NCBI RefSeq assembly: GCF_902459465.1
Contig: NC_047065.1
Span: 1,608,309-1,672,308 of the forward strand
Reading direction: 5' to 3'
Source of the DNA: Asterias rubens
Taxonomy: Eukaryota > Echinodermata > Asteroidea > Forcipulatida > Asteriidae
DNA: 64,000 nucleotides
This document shows, piece after piece, positions 34,831 to 48,220 of this stretch. The translations under genes and the position numbers were made by a program. Under the pieces are notes generated by a model. The model was given only the letters and a program-made list of their open reading frames with translations, searched no databases and was not told the origin of the DNA. Numbering within the stretch: the first letter of the stretch is position 1; every line of letters starts with the position of its first letter.

Positions 34831-37800
34831 ATGGCAAAGAATGCGTTGAGCATGTTCTGTCAGCTGTTTGGCCGAAACAACAGTGCCATTGTCGGAATGA
34901 TACATGTCAAAGCTCTACCAGGTAGGTAAAAAAAAAGAAAAACAAAAGTATGCATGAAATAACTCTCAATTTCTTTGTTGTAATTTGGTTAAATTTAATC
35001 AAAATGTTAAAAAGGAAGTAGGTGAACTCTATAAACCCAAACAAACTCTCATGACTCATAGGTGAACCCTAACCCAAACCGAACTCGTACCCATTTGAGG
35101 GCGCCAAGTCATTTTCTTCTTGGTAAAGGTCATCCTACGAGGAAATTGTAAATTTCTTTTGGAGCATTTCATTTTCTAGGGCACCAAGGCAGTGACAAGG
35201 GGGCATCGCGGGAATCGACTTTGTTGCCTTGGTTAAGTATTAGGCCTGAGTTTCTCTGTGGTTTGTAAGAGTTTTACTTTTATGAATGATTTGTTTTCCC
35301 TAAAGGAATGTTACAGAATTAGTAAGAAACTAAAATCGTGAAGATCACAGATTTACATAAAACTTACATGTTGTAATGATGATGATAGTAGAAAACATCC
35401 CTTAAAATATTTCTGTCTGAAATTTCACATTTGATGAGAAAAAAAAAAATCTAATTTCGATTTGGAGTTTATCGCTCAGTGAGCGTTTTGTTCATTTTTG
35501 TATTAGCATCGATTCAATGCAAAATTTGTAATCGGTTTTTCACTATTTTCTCGTGACCCAGATGGCCTATCGATCTCAAACTTCTACAGGTTTGTCAGTT
35601 CATGTGTATATTGGATTACATAAAGTGCTTTACATTGCCGGAAACTTTTTTGCTAGCAAAAACCAACTCCGTAATGTTCCTTTAAACCCAGGCAGTCCGA
35701 GGAATACTCTTGCCATGAGGGATATTATTCAGAGAGCTTGTAAAGAGGCAGAAGGCTACAAAGATTCAGGTGTGGTATGTACGAGTTCAATCGGGCTTTG
35801 TTTTATTCTTCAAAATTCTCATTTTGCAAATTTAACTCCTTTGAAAATTTGTGTCAACAAGATCCTCTTTTGTGTTGAGTTTGTGTTCTCTCCTATGAAA
35901 CTTGTTTGCACAAAGTATTGTGTTTTTATCGCTAATATAAAGAATTTAAACAATCATGTTACAGTCGGTTTCTAGCAAAATAGTTTAAATTTTTTTTCAG
36001 TAAGTTTGCTCGATTTCACAAAGCACCATGATTTAACTTTCGATTATACTTTTTTTAATCGACTGTTATCATCATTGTAATGGTCTGCGTGCATTAATAT
36101 TTGTTACACCCAAAGTTCTCGTGTGCTTTCCATAGGATTCTATAATGATAGAAAACATGCACGACGTCCCCTATCTTCCAGCTGAGCGTATGGGGACAGA
36201 AATCACAGCGAGTATGACAGCAGTAGCTTGCAAAGTCCGAGAGATATGTCCGAGCATTCCTTGTGGTGTTCAGATCTTGTCTGGTGGTAACAAGGAAGCA
36301 TTATCAGTAGCACAAGCAGCAGGTTTGTTGAATCTCTATATCCTATATCACTCTTGATTAAAGACACTGGACACTATTGGTAATTACTCAAAATAATAAT
36401 TGTTAGCATAAAACCTTACTTGGTAATGAGTAATGGAGAGCTGTTGATAGTATAACACATTGTGAGAACTGGCTCCCTCTGAAGTAACGTAGTTTTCAAG
36501 AAAGAAGTAATTTTCAAAGAATTTGATTTCGAGACCTCAGAATAAGATTTTGAGGTCTCGAAATCTGGACACTAAGCAATGGCTCCCAGAGGAGCTGTTG
36601 GTTTTTCTTGAAGTTTTGAAATAGTTACTTCTTATTTTGTTTTGCTAAAGACCAGAGTTTTAAGTTTTTGATTATCATAATGGAAAATATTCCAAATCTG
36701 ACTGCTACAATAACTCTAGTCATTATTGCCTCTATTAATATTCATGCATGACGCCATAATTCTTACCCAAAATGAGGCTGTAGGTGCACATCTGCCACCA
36801 CTTTCAGTGGCTGCGCCTATGGCCTCGTTTTGGGTTAGAATTGTGACATACTCATGGATAAATATTGAGAGAGGTGTATGACCCTAAAACAGCTTTATCT
36901 TGGTTGAAATACAATGCTATTTTTTTTTTTGAAATTAATGAAGATGTGGCTGTTATATTGGAATCTTTCTTTTACCGACACCCATTTGTTCCAATTTATA
37001 CTGTACCTCGGGGCCTGTGGCCCTAAGTAACATTCAAGCCCTGTTTCTTATTTAAATTCCTGAAGTATTTGAAGACAGTCTTTGATGAAGTTGATGTAAT
37101 TATCCCTTAGGATTTGATTTCATCAGGGCTGAAGGTTTTGTCTTTGCCCATGTTGGTGATGAGGGTCTGATGAACTCCTGTGCTGGAGATCTGTTGAGAT
37201 ACAGGAAACAAATCGGAGCTGACAATATCAAGATCTTCACAGACATCAAGAAGAAGCATTGGTGTGTAGATATCAATCTTAAATCTATAAGTCTTAGGGT
37301 CATGTCACCTGACGAGGCAATTCACAGGCAACCAGTTCCAGGCAATCTTCAAGAAGAGAATCGGTTCACATTTGAATGATCTCATAATTTTCTAGGGGAT
37401 TGTAAGTTATGGTTACTTGTGTGCTACAGAAGTGGTCCGCAAGCATGCACTGCAGTTCATGTTCTCTCATCTGTAGCTGGTTGTCCTTGTTTTCTTGTCT
37501 CCTTTTCAGGGCTTGAATCCTTGAAGGGAAAGTATCCATTGGTTTTTGGAACCGTTTAATTGTTTGAATCCTACATCAATGTAGATTCTAACAATAAGAA
37601 TAACCTGCGAAAATTTCATTTCAAAAGGTTGTATTTTTCAGATATTGCCAAAAATCTAGAATGTCCATGCAGGAAGAATAATGCGTTAATGGAATATACA
37701 ATCTTAGAGACGCTAACGGTCTCAGATTCAAATTTTGGGGGATGAGGCAAATCAATCGAGATGGATTCGAACCCACCTTTGCATTGCTAGAGCAGACTTG

Positions 37801-38490
37801 ATGTTACCAATGGTGTACCTTCTCCTGAACTCTCTAACTAGTTCATATAGTAAGAGGTTTAGGCCAGACATTCTCATTGTACTTTCCGATTGTTTGACAG
37901 CTCCCACGCCATCACGTCAGACGTTAGTATTGCAGACACTGCAGAGGCTGCTGAATTCTTTGGCAGTGATGGAGTCATTGTAACAGGGAGTGCAACAGGA
38001 AAAGCTGCCAGTCAACAAGAAATCTCTGGTTAGTTTAATCCTTCTGCGGATATCAAAAGTTTACAGAGCTTGGCTTCATCAACAATGGGCTAAAAAAAGA
38101 GTAGAAGGGACACAACGACCAGAAGACTTCATTTGAATTTGTTTCCACAGTAAATTCTCCCAAACATTCAGTTTTTACATCCTTTTAAGATTGTCTGCAG
38201 CCATCAAAGATTTTCAGCAAAGATTTTGACCCAGTTGAAGTGAACTCAACATCGTTAATGTGTAACTTGCAATTTAATTCATTCCAGATGTCCAGAAATC
38301 AGTGAGCATACCCGTCTTGGTCGGGTCAGGAGTTACCACGGACAATGTTCAGCATTACCTAGCTGCAAACGCCCTCATTGTTGGGTCTCACTTCAAGGAA
38401 AACAACCTATGGCACTTTGACCCTGACTTTGGTAAAGTGCAACGGTTCATGGACAAGGTGAAACATCTTCGAGACGGCGGGACAACGTAA
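34831..38490 (+). CDS. BtpA-family TIM-barrel protein (F13E9.13-like)
   Basis: Six exons (34831-34921, 35692-35774, 36136-36322, 37111-37261, 37901-38028, 38288-38490) join in phase to 280 residues. The protein matches the BtpA/SgcQ family, represented in animals by C. elegans F13E9.13. Family landmarks are IVGMIHVKALPGSP near the start, ENMHDVPY, CGVQILSGGN, EGFVFAHVGDEGL, IKIFTDIKKKH, SDGVIVTGSATG and LVGSGVTTDNV. This suggests a TIM-barrel protein. BtpA itself helps stabilise photosystem I in cyanobacteria; the role of the animal members is not established. Some donors are weak (GTTTGT at 36323, GTGTGT at 37262), but the phases agree and the motifs run across every junction. The ATG lies in the exon that begins at 34773. 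Confidence 0.92.
35100..35480. repeat. Half fold-back element in BtpA-family intron
   Basis: 35335-35455 matches one arm of the 22139-22449 family (cacagatttacataaaactt, gatgatagtagaaaacatccc). Confidence 0.5.
36361..36600 (+). repeat. Partial 'cagtggacactattggtaatt' MITE in BtpA-family intron
   Basis: It starts gacactggacactattggta attactc and carries ctggctccctctgaagtaac and gatttcgagacctcagaat; the right half is missing. Confidence 0.75.
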
Positions 38491-38499
38491 CCATCTACG

Positions 38500-39450
38500 A
38501 AACAGCGGGACATCGTAATGGTAAGCTTGAACAGAAAATTCATCACTGCCACTGCTGAAATTTATTTGTATGTAATTGTTGGTTTGTCATTTTTTAAATG
38601 TGATCGCTAGACTTTGTTTGCTAAAACCATTGTTTAGAATGGGAGACTTTTGGATGGTCCATTTTAACAGTTTCGCACATGTTCAGACCTACACGCGCAA
38701 TACTGAGCATGTGTGCAGGTTTGTTATTTTATGCATATGTTGAGATACACCAAGTGAGAACACTGGTCTTTGAAAATTACCAATAGTGTACCTTTCCATT
38801 AACAGTACTGAAGCATAGATTATGCTCTTTTAAAATTTATAAAAAAAGAAGACCTAGGTCGACAAACGACTCATTTTGCTTGACTGCATCACATATACTA
38901 CACTCTCATTTGAACAAATTAATATTAACGAAAGCTACTCAGTAAGAGACCAGTTAGACGTTATTGACCATTATAAAAACAAATCAACTCGGTTTAATAA
39001 TTTAACTCAAAAGTCATCCAATTTTTTAACAATGAATTAGAGGAAAAAAGAAGATAAAACACATGCACTCTACACTGATACAGAAAGTCTTTAACAACTA
39101 TTGTAAAAAACTTATTTCTACATGTATCATCCGAGCTTATCCATTTTTTCATAACCACATCTCCTTATTTGGAGCAACTGAACCCCACACCAGGACTCAA
39201 TTTATAAGCTGCTTAGCGGCCCATTTTATGCTTACTGCAAGATTTCCATTTCAAACCGCTGCAAACGGTAAGCACCTGAAAAGGTGTGCTAACCTTCTGG
39301 TGCTTACTGTATGAAAATGCAAATCCATGGTAAACACGCAAACTGGCTGGCTAATTTTCTTGCTTACCTGTGAAATACGCTCACGCTTCAGCAAATTTTT
39401 CTGCTATAGTTAGCACAAAAATTTGCTTACTGGGCCCAGCTAGGTCAACA
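38500..39450. repeat. 3' side of the BtpA-family gene with MITE copies
   Basis: 38716-38805 is the right end of a 'cagtggacactattgg' element (tatgcatatgttgagatacaccaagtgagaa). 39193-39437 is a GGGCCC-related MITE (ctcaatttataagctgctta to cttactgggcccag), resembling 8399-8671 and 48709-49009. Confidence 0.65.
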
Positions 39451-42400
39451 AACAAGTGATTTTGATGTGTCTAAATGATGTAACTTTTTGAAAGAAAGAA
39501 CAATGACTCAGCACTTTTGAATGCCACCTGAAGATTTAATTCCCAAGTTACATTTCGGTCAAAAAACAGATATGAAAATGTCTTTCAACTTCCTCAACAC
39601 AAGGGCATTGTATTGTGTTCTTCTAACTGAACTGAGCTATTCAAGAAAATTAATATTTTTTTACACATAAAAACTTCTAAAGTAACTCAATAAAAAATTA
39701 ACTAATATTAATATATTAATAATTCTTCATACAACTTCTCTCATTTACAACTAACACTCTCACCAGAAACTCATTTATAGAATTTAACATACAATATATA
39801 TATACTTAAATAAACTTCCCTCATGCTAAAAGTGTTGATCTGGTTGTTGTTATGGAACATTCAAAGAGCAAGTTTTAATACAAATATTTATCTGAATTAG
39901 TCTTTGGAAAATATAACAAGTACTTTTGTTCAAAATGTTGAAAATAGAACCCTGATTTGCGGCGCATCATTTACGTGGAGCGATGCTCGCTCGCAATGTC
40001 TTGGTGTAAGAAGTGCCATTTTCCTGCAAAGCCGTTTTCAAACTGTATCTCTTATCCCTGTATAATACAGCACAGGGAGGCAATGGACTTGTTTAACCCC
40101 ACGGTTACCCCGGTGCACTTTCACACTTGTGTCCCTATTCTACAGGGTTCCAGTTGCATGTTTCAAGAATGATATACCCCCAGGTTTTACCTCTTGCCCC
40201 TACTCCAGAGCAAGGGTAGCTATTCCCCGGGGTATGCTAATTTCCCAAAGCATGAAATTGGGCCCTGGATGCGCGCACCGTCCCTACATGCTTAGAGCGC
40301 CCTCATTGTTTTCCCAGTGATGAGGTTATATCCTACTTAATTAACATGACAGTATGTGTTACAAGTACCATCAGTAATAATAAAGTGATTAAATTCAAGC
40401 TGTCATGCATACATCGTACAATTCATATAATGTTACTTCCTTTATTTTTCACCTCAAGGACAATAGTGTCTCATTAACAATCTAGAATATAAACTAGCTT
40501 CACTCTCACTGAACGCTTTTTTTGTTCACACAAAAGGCTTTCCCTACAGCTTTTTCTTGTAGTTAATACATATCTCTTAATCTCTGCACGCTTCTCATAC
40601 AAATTACTACAGCTACATACATTTTTGGTGCTGTGTTGTATTGCTGTGCATAAATTACCTTGTGCCATATAACTGACACAGGCTGTTGAATGTGTCATAA
40701 AAAACTCAATTTCCAGACTCGATGCTCTGTAAGCAGTTTGTGGAGATTTTGAAAATTTCCTTTTTCATCACTATTTTTTTTAGTGGTTTTATGTCAACGA
40801 AATAGATAAAACACAAAGTGAATGATATTGGGTAAATTTGTGCCTGTCCTTTCAGAAAGACTAACATCAAGATTTCTGGGAAATGTGTTTGGTACTGCAC
40901 ACACAAGCAGTGAGTGTGTTTGGTACTGCACACACAACAAGCAGTGAGATATAAATTAATGTAGAGCAAGGGATGTTGTTCCCTTGATGTAACCTTTGAC
41001 CTGACACAAACTCATCTTCATGTCCTTGGGCAGTGAATCACCCTTCAGTTTACCAGCACGTTTACACAGGATACAAGTGCAAATTGCCTAGTACTTCACC
41101 ACTTATACGTACGCACACTGCACTTGCATTGAAGAGGGACATGGCAGTGGAAATAACCGCGTAAGATATTTTCAGCTTGATGATGAACGTAGTTTTCACA
41201 AGATTTTCAGAATGTGGGCAGTGCTTTACGAAAGTCTGGGCCCAATTTCATAGAGCTGCTTTAAAAGCAGAAAATTATGCTTAAAAGTTTCCTGCTCAGC
41301 AAAACTGATCAGGATACCAGTCACAAATGGTACATGGGCCATAGTACTTTGGCTGGTAATCTTATTTTGGTAAGCATCATTTGTTTTTGCTTTAACCACT
41401 TTTGGTGCTGAAGCAGCTCTGTGAAATTGAGCCATGGTGTCACAACAAAAATGATACCATAAAATAAGATTTAAGATAATTTTTCTTAAATCACTCCATG
41501 CAGTTAATGGTTGAAAGTAAACATAAAATGTTAATGAAAATGAAAATTATCTTGGATTTAACCTTCAATACCCTTCACATGACTAAGTGCTGCATAATCA
41601 ACTGCAAACTAGTCAGATTTAAAATGCATGTAAACCTTAAGTGCAGTGGTGATAGTCAGGAACAAGATAAAGTACATAGTAATCCGAGAGCAATCTGCCT
41701 GCGATTCTACTTAAATTTGAAAATCCCTCTCTCCGGTGATGAAAAGCTGAGTAATGCTCTGCTAGGGTATTACGTTCCTTGTATCACTCATTACCACATG
41801 ACACTGGAAAACATGTACGCATATAAATAAACAGCAAGTAAATATTACAGTGCCTGCGCTTTTTCTTCTTCTAACATTAAAACATGAAATGAGAACAGTT
41901 GTTGGCGCAAAATTACACTCCAGTACGTAGCACTTGTTAATGGCCGTGTTGTTGTATTGAATGTCTAGGCCTTGTCTGTTTTAATACACTTTGATTGCAT
42001 AGTTTTCTTTCTGTCCATATGGTTGGGTTGTTTTTTGGTGTATATCGTCAATTTTGCCCTATGTTAATTTATTGTAATTTATGTAAAATATAAATATATT
42101 ACTTTCTTCTTGGAAATAAATAATGTCGAGATTTGTTAACACTTTTTTAAGAATAATTAGACAAGAAGTTATTACAGAGACAAAAAACAAAAACTTCAAA
42201 ACTATAGGTGCAAGAAAAACAGTTTGGCTTTGCTGTTGCTAATGCTAGGTGTATTTAGACGTCACTACTGTGTATTTAATACATACCTACTTGCTATGTC
42301 TATGTTCTAAAACCCTCTAGATTTATGTATATCAGATAACCCTTCGCACTAGGCAGAATATTTGTAATAAACCATTCTATTTCAACAATTATTTGGTTGA

Positions 42401-42900
42401 TTGATTTTTGCCGGGTTGTTGCTATTTCCTAACCCCTGGGCATTCTGCGAAACCTGCAGACATTTGATGTTGCGTTTCTGTTTTTCGTTCCATATTTTCG
42501 TGTATACCCATAACAATGTTAATCAGTCAACAACAACAGGAACAATCACAATTTTACATTACAGATTTTCTTTGTGTGCTCATAAAGAAATTGTCAAACA
42601 AATAATTGAGATTCTTTGGTCAGAGACGAAGCCTGTGGCTGATATACCAAGAACAGTGATTGCTTTTGGTAATATATGCATATGATTTTCCTTTATAGAC
42701 ATTGTACATTGTCTGGTTAAAGGCGATGTACACCATCGGTTAAAAGCAGACACCCAGATACTGATGGTAGATTAGTGCCAACATCGTTGTCATATTCCCT
42801 CATGCTGATTATCATTTAACCAAAGGGGGACCAGACTAGTTTACAGCCAGCCTGGGTTTGGTTTTATGATATTATGATTTGGGATCTGAACAAGCTTGAC
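39450..42900. other. Intergenic DNA, no gene supported
   Basis: Mostly AT-rich. 40880-40945 holds a 33-base direct duplication (gtgtttggtactgcacacac). 40080-40265 ends in a MITE-like terminus (catgaaattgggccctgg). 41238-41434 is a GGGCCCAATTTCAT MITE. Open frames at 41498-41830 and 42401-42685 show no splice or homology support. Confidence 0.45.
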
Positions 42901-42914
42901 AGTAAAAACATCCA

Positions 42915-43057
42915 GGGCCCAATTTCATAAAGCTGCTAAGCAGAAATTAGCGGGATACCAATCATCAATTGTACATGTGACATGGCAGTTTGGCTGGTAA
43001 CCTTATTTTGGTAAGCACAATTTTTTTCTGCTTAAGCAGCTCTATGAAATTGGGCCT
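42915..43057. repeat. Short complete GGGCCCAATTTCAT MITE
   Basis: gggcccaatttcataaagctgctaagcag at the left and gcttaagcagctctatgaaattgggcct at the right flank the core ggctggtaaccttattttgg. Confidence 0.85.
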
Positions 43058-43059
43058 AC

Positions 43060-45810
43060 ATGTATGTTAATAGCCAAATTATACCAAAATAATAATTTGC
43101 AAACCATTGATGTACAAAACCTTTTAGACTGCCTGCACAAACAACCAACAATATTCATAAATTATTATTATTATTTGGAATGTAATCAAGTTTTGCAAAT
43201 AAATATTAATGTCTTCAGAAACAGAGATAAGAGCAGTTGATTTTAAATGTTTTTTTTTAGTAAATGGCAAAAGAACAATAAGGTCACATTGTGATACATA
43301 GATGCTAATTCACATTATAATTTTTTTTCTTCAAATTAGCAACATGTTTGTTATATGTTAAAAACGAAGTTGTGTTAGTAAACTTGAGGTTTTCAGAGAA
43401 AGGGCAAAATAAATGATGATGACCTGTTTTTCACCCCTCATATTTGGGAGTTACATATTTTCACATTCAGCTAGCATTTCTCAGACAAATGTTGCAAGTT
43501 AGTTTGTTTGCCTTTTCCCCCAGGTAAAAACAAATGGTTTTTAGACTGAAAATAATGTGAATCATAAAGGCTTTAAATCAGTTTATATTAAATAATTAAT
43601 TAATTGTTGATTAGCAATGTAGCACCGTTGTGTCGAAAATACGAGGTTATGAATTTGTTCACAATACTCTCACACTAGTGACAAACATTCCTTTCATTTA
43701 AACACCTAAATTGTTTGATTGATTTCTACAAAACATAACTTGTTTTTAGTTTGAGTACATTTGGAAAACAAAGTCTGTGCAAAAGATATAATTTAATAAC
43801 CGGCAATTGATTTTGTAGCTTGTTAATGATAACTCCATGCACACACTTGCATTAGAACAATATCAAACTATTTCAGCATGCAAAATGGCCAAAATCAACA
43901 ATGATGCTTTCTATGGCTAGATTGTTATTTTAAATTTTGATTTTTTTAATTGAATAAAAAACCAAATCCTGAAGCAATCTTGAATTGATTTCAGAAAGCG
44001 CTTGTCGGAAACCCTGTTTTACTCTTGCATGATTTGCATATTCACTCTATGGATCTAGCCGGTTCATACTTCCTGTGAGTGCGAATGCGAAGCGAATTTG
44101 ACGTCACAACTCTGTTTTCGCTGCGATATTCGCAGTGAGTTAAGCACAACTCAACTGCTGCGAATTATCCGTTGCGAATTTGTGACAGCAACATTCGCTT
44201 CGCATTCGCAGGAAGTATGAACCGGGCTTTAGGGTTGTTTTATCACACAGAAACTCTCGTCTTTATGGTTTGATGTACTACTCAGATTGTCACACACACA
44301 CACACATCACTCAATGGCTTTTAGTTAGTAACCACTTTTGAATCACATGTACATTGTACATGATTCTTCAACAATTGTTGTGACAATATTACAAGATTAG
44401 ACTTGCAGCATTTCAGTTGTTATTCCTACTGTAAGAAATGAACAAGATTTGAGGTATTTTGTTATGATTAATCAGGATAAGCTAATTACTCATAATGAGC
44501 AATTAGCTTCTGCTATCGGATTGGCTCTAGCCCCTTTCACACCTAGACAAATTTCCCAGGAAAATCCCTGGGGAAATTCAGTTGGCCTTTCACACTTGAA
44601 TTGCAAACTCTGACAAACTCCAGGGAAGACTCCCCCCTGCTTCAGAGTAGGGATAGAGCCGCTCAAGCAGGAAATATTGCTGCTTAGAATGAGCAGAATA
44701 CCAGTTACAAATTGTATTTGTGACATGGTAGTTTGGCTGGTAACCTTATTCTGGTAAGGGGAATTTTGTTATGACGATTGGCATCAAGTTTAAAACAACC
44801 ATGAGGTGGTGGTGGGGTTAAAATTCCCCAGGAATTCTCCTTGAGTTTTGTTTATTGTGAATTGGCTTGGTAGTGTGAAAAGCGCTTTTGTTTAGTTCCA
44901 AAATAAAAATACCGACAAAACTGTTCAGGATCCACAGCAGTTTGATTTGAAAGACAGTTTGATTATTTTATTAATCTTGAGGGGAATTTAAAGATCCTTC
45001 TCCTCGCTGACGTAAACCAAAAAGGAATTCATTTTAAAAACAAACAACCAATCGGCTCATAATTAATTCAATTCGAATGACATTAAAATTCATTCCTTTT
45101 GGTTTGCATGCGTCTCTCTAGTAAAAAAAAACACACCAACATTATTTTAAGAATTGTAAAATCAAGCAGATGTTTGCAAAGATTAGGAAACAAAAAGGAA
45201 CAGAAATATGGCAAAGCTTGGCAAATTGGATTTTTGAAGAGTGAAAGGGAAATAATAATAGTTGTCCGTTTGACATAATGTACATTTTGTAATCAGTTGT
45301 AGTCTTGCAAACTGAAATTGGATGCATAAAAAAAACCCTTTTATTATGAGAAAAACAAAACAATTTTTTATTTTTTTTTTTAATTGTTACCGAGGCACAT
45401 TCCCAAACCCTGTGACTTACAAACCGAATTGACTCCTGCAAGAATATCAGTTGCTTTTTACAAATTGATTTCTTTGAGTTTAAAAATGGTTTTTGAGTAA
45501 TTGTTTACCAACTGCAATGTTTTCTAATAACACACCTAGTCTAATTAAAATATTATATTGTCAGTTAATAAATATATAGAATAATTAATTTTTCATAATG
45601 AATATTAACAGTTAAAACATTTCCAATTTCACCAAAACCAGTATCTACAATTCTACCCAGGAAAATTTTCTTGAAAGTTTCTAAAATTGAACGCAAATGT
45701 TCTCAAACTTTAAATGAGAACCAAAGCAAACTGGATGTGTCCTTACCTCTCAAATCTGGAAGTGATGGTTAGAAAAATGTAAAATCTGCGGTATTTCTTA
45801 TTATTTGAAA
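43060..45810. other. AT-rich stretch downstream of TP53INP, with MITEs
   Basis: 44059-44231 is a complete 'ccggttcatacttcct' MITE (gcgaatgcgaagcgaatttg inner arms). 44663-44760 is a GGGCCC-family half copy. 45010-45115 is a fold-back with arms accaaaaaggaattcatttt / aaaattcattccttttggtt. The remainder may include distal 3' UTR of TP53INP on the minus strand. Confidence 0.5.
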
Positions 45811-45812
45811 AA

Positions 45813-45818
45813 TTTATT
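45813..45818 (-). terminator. Candidate poly(A) signal of TP53INP
   Basis: Minus-strand AATAAA, 63 bases past the TAA at 45881-45883. Other signals further on could be used. Confidence 0.35.
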
Positions 45819-45880
45819 TTGCTGTGAATTTTGTTTCTGTTGAGGTAAGGGTTCGCTGATTGCGTATTATGGATTTACTA

Positions 45881-48220
45881 TTAACATTGCTTGTAGACAA
45901 CACCAGAATGTCTGCCGGCAACATTCTGACGATAATGACGCTTGCCTGAGCGACTCTGCTGGTGGTATGCCTTGTTATGACGCTCGACCTTTGACCTACT
46001 TAGTGATCCCTTCTTTGTACGTTCCATAACCTCTGCCTCTTGGATGGCAGCCAAGTTCGGCGGGTTTTCCAAACCAACGCGAGCTGCCACTGCAGCTGCG
46101 CGGCGGGGTGGCTGCGTGTTGCGCACACGCAGATTACGTGACTTGGATTTCTTCACGATCTGATCAGTGTTTTGTTCGTGCTGACGCATTCTTCTTGATC
46201 TCATCGCCATGCCACTGCGTGGTCCATAAACAGACATACTAGGGTGTTCAATAAGGAGGTTCTCCATGGGACTGGTGGCAAGTTGATGCGGGGAGCTACC
46301 CCCGGCGGTGAAGCATGGAGGAGGGGTAACAAGCCAACTCTCCTCCATGTGATGTTGGCGGTTAGGAATCCCAAGAGGTTGGGTACCAGACTGGGCATCA
46401 TTCAATGGTGACTCCCTGCTCCACTTGGGGCTATCTAATCATACAAAAATATCAAGAGCAAAATACTACTAAAGTGTTGACAAAATTTTATCAATGTTTA
46501 TTTGGGGATCTGGGCCCAATTTCATGGCTGTGCTAACCGTCAAATTCGGCGCTTACGATCACCATTCTCTGCTTGCACATCAAGCGCTGAATTTCTGCTC
46601 CAGATGTGTAAGCGTAGGAAGCTTAGTAACATACATGGGGTATGCACGCGCAAATGGGCAAATCCCCCACTAACACGTGATATATGCTTGACGTGAGCAC
46701 AATATTCCCTGCTTCCGCAAGCCCCGATAATTTGCTTATAATAAGCAGAGCCATGAAACTGGGCACAGGTTGGCTCTGTGGTTTCTACACCATGCCTTTC
46801 ACCTCTGTGGACCCCAGTTTTAATCCTGCCTCTTATCTTAGCCTTGATTGTGTTTCAGTCCCTACCTGATTGTGTGGGTTTCCCCTATTTAGCTTTCCTC
46901 CCACATCTGAAACTGAACATTTCTTTATTATCATTTGCATAACTCATCCTGCACATAATATTGTATTGTTCTTCAATAAGACCATTCTTTGATTTCACCT
47001 TAAACCATCTTCATACTGCCTTTTGATCAAAATACAAATGTAGATCTTCCACTGTACAAATATCATATAAAAAGTCACACCATTTGTCCTTGCTTAATTA
47101 GGGTCATCATAATCAGCTGATCATAAATAATTCATTGAGCCTGTTAATTTAGTCAATCCGATTATGTCTCCTTTTTAATATGTAACATTAGCGGTTACAA
47201 ACGAAGGTGAAATAGCACTGTGCAATAACCGACCCGCTGCATTATCCACCACCATTACTCATGCATCAAATGATTCAATTGGTAATAATCACATGCACGG
47301 GTAGTGAGACTAGGACTAAGTGGAGACCCATGCGGTGAACGTATAGGTGGTTAAATTAAAAACGGACTACAGTCAGCGCTCTATGGGCATCATGGGTAGT
47401 CAATGACCTTCTTAGCATTTCTAATCAATATGGAGGGAGAGTAGATTCAATATCCATTCATAAAGAGTTTTTAGCTTAAGTTGCAGGCTGTTATTTGGGG
47501 GGAAAATTAAAATGTTGAAATGCTACATATATATTGACTTGAATATTTGTCATTACCCGTTGTAAGAGACAATCTTTTCCATATTTATTCATAATGAGTT
47601 TTTATGTAACCCTTCAAGTTAGCTCTAGTTGCAGGCTGTGCACTGATAGAAAAGATTGTCTTAGACAATGGGTACTGAAAAATATTAAAGGTAATTTGTA
47701 GCATTTAGACATTTTCAGTTTGCTTTCAAATTTCTAATGTCTAACTCTTTGCATATTGATTATTAATATAACTTGAATGAATTAATTTGAACAGTGGGTG
47801 ATGTATACTGTGGATAATCTAACACAAAATAAAATAAACTATCGTTTAGCGTCCTGACTTTTGATAAAAGGAGGCAGGCTCCAAAAATACTAAGCGGGCA
47901 GGGACGCTAAACATGTTTTGGGTTTTTTTTTCGCCTAAGGGTTTGGCAGGCAGGGGAAAGGCCTGGAATTTGATAGGGGCACCAAGGCCATGGCAAAAGG
48001 GTGCCTGATCCTGGCATAACTCAAGGTCTGTAACATTAAAGAGCAAACAGTTAGATAACCTACTGGTGACATCCACAAGTACCCAGTCGTCATCAGCATA
48101 GGTGAGCTGCATACTAGAGCTCGGTCTAGAGCCCTGCCCGCCATCCTCCGATGCTGATGGGTCTTCAGCACTGGCAGCACTGCCGAAGATGTACTCTGCC
48201 AGTCCGCTGAGCATACTCAT
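45881..48220 (-). CDS. TP53INP: TP53INP1/2 homologue (tumour protein p53-inducible nuclear protein)
   Basis: Two coding exons (48220-48064 and 46434-45881) join in phase to 236 residues. TP53INP proteins shuttle between nucleus and autophagosomes and bind ATG8/LC3 proteins. The acidic YADDDWVLVDV (about residues 41-51) fits the LC3-interacting region, as in DEWILVDF of TP53INP1. The second hallmark block reads MEESWLVTPPPCFTAGG, then TSPMENLLIEHPSMSVYG. The tail is basic and rich in R, H and Q, as in the family. The donor GTAGGT (48058-48063) pairs best with the acceptor gtatgattag before 46434, which gives phase agreement. An upstream 5' UTR part begins after an acceptor ttccag near 48316. 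The p53 link is known for vertebrates; no p53 site was identified here. Confidence 0.93.
46512..46925. repeat. GGGCCC-type MITE and adjoining SINE-like repeat in TP53INP intron
   Basis: 46512-46766 (tgggcccaatttcatggctgtgc to gcagagccatgaaactgggc) matches 25168-25413. 46770-46925 is the forward copy of the SINE-like family of 15990 and 29797 (cagtccctacctgattgtgtgggtttccc). Confidence 0.75.
47450..47915. repeat. Inverted repeat and short MITE in TP53INP intron
   Basis: 47556-47672 has arms tacccgttgtaagagacaat cttttc / gaaaagattgtcttagacaatgggta. The inner attcataatgagttttta..gttgcaggctgt is duplicated imperfectly at 47455-47495. 47848-47913 is the short relative of the MITE at 11883-12018. 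Confidence 0.65.
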
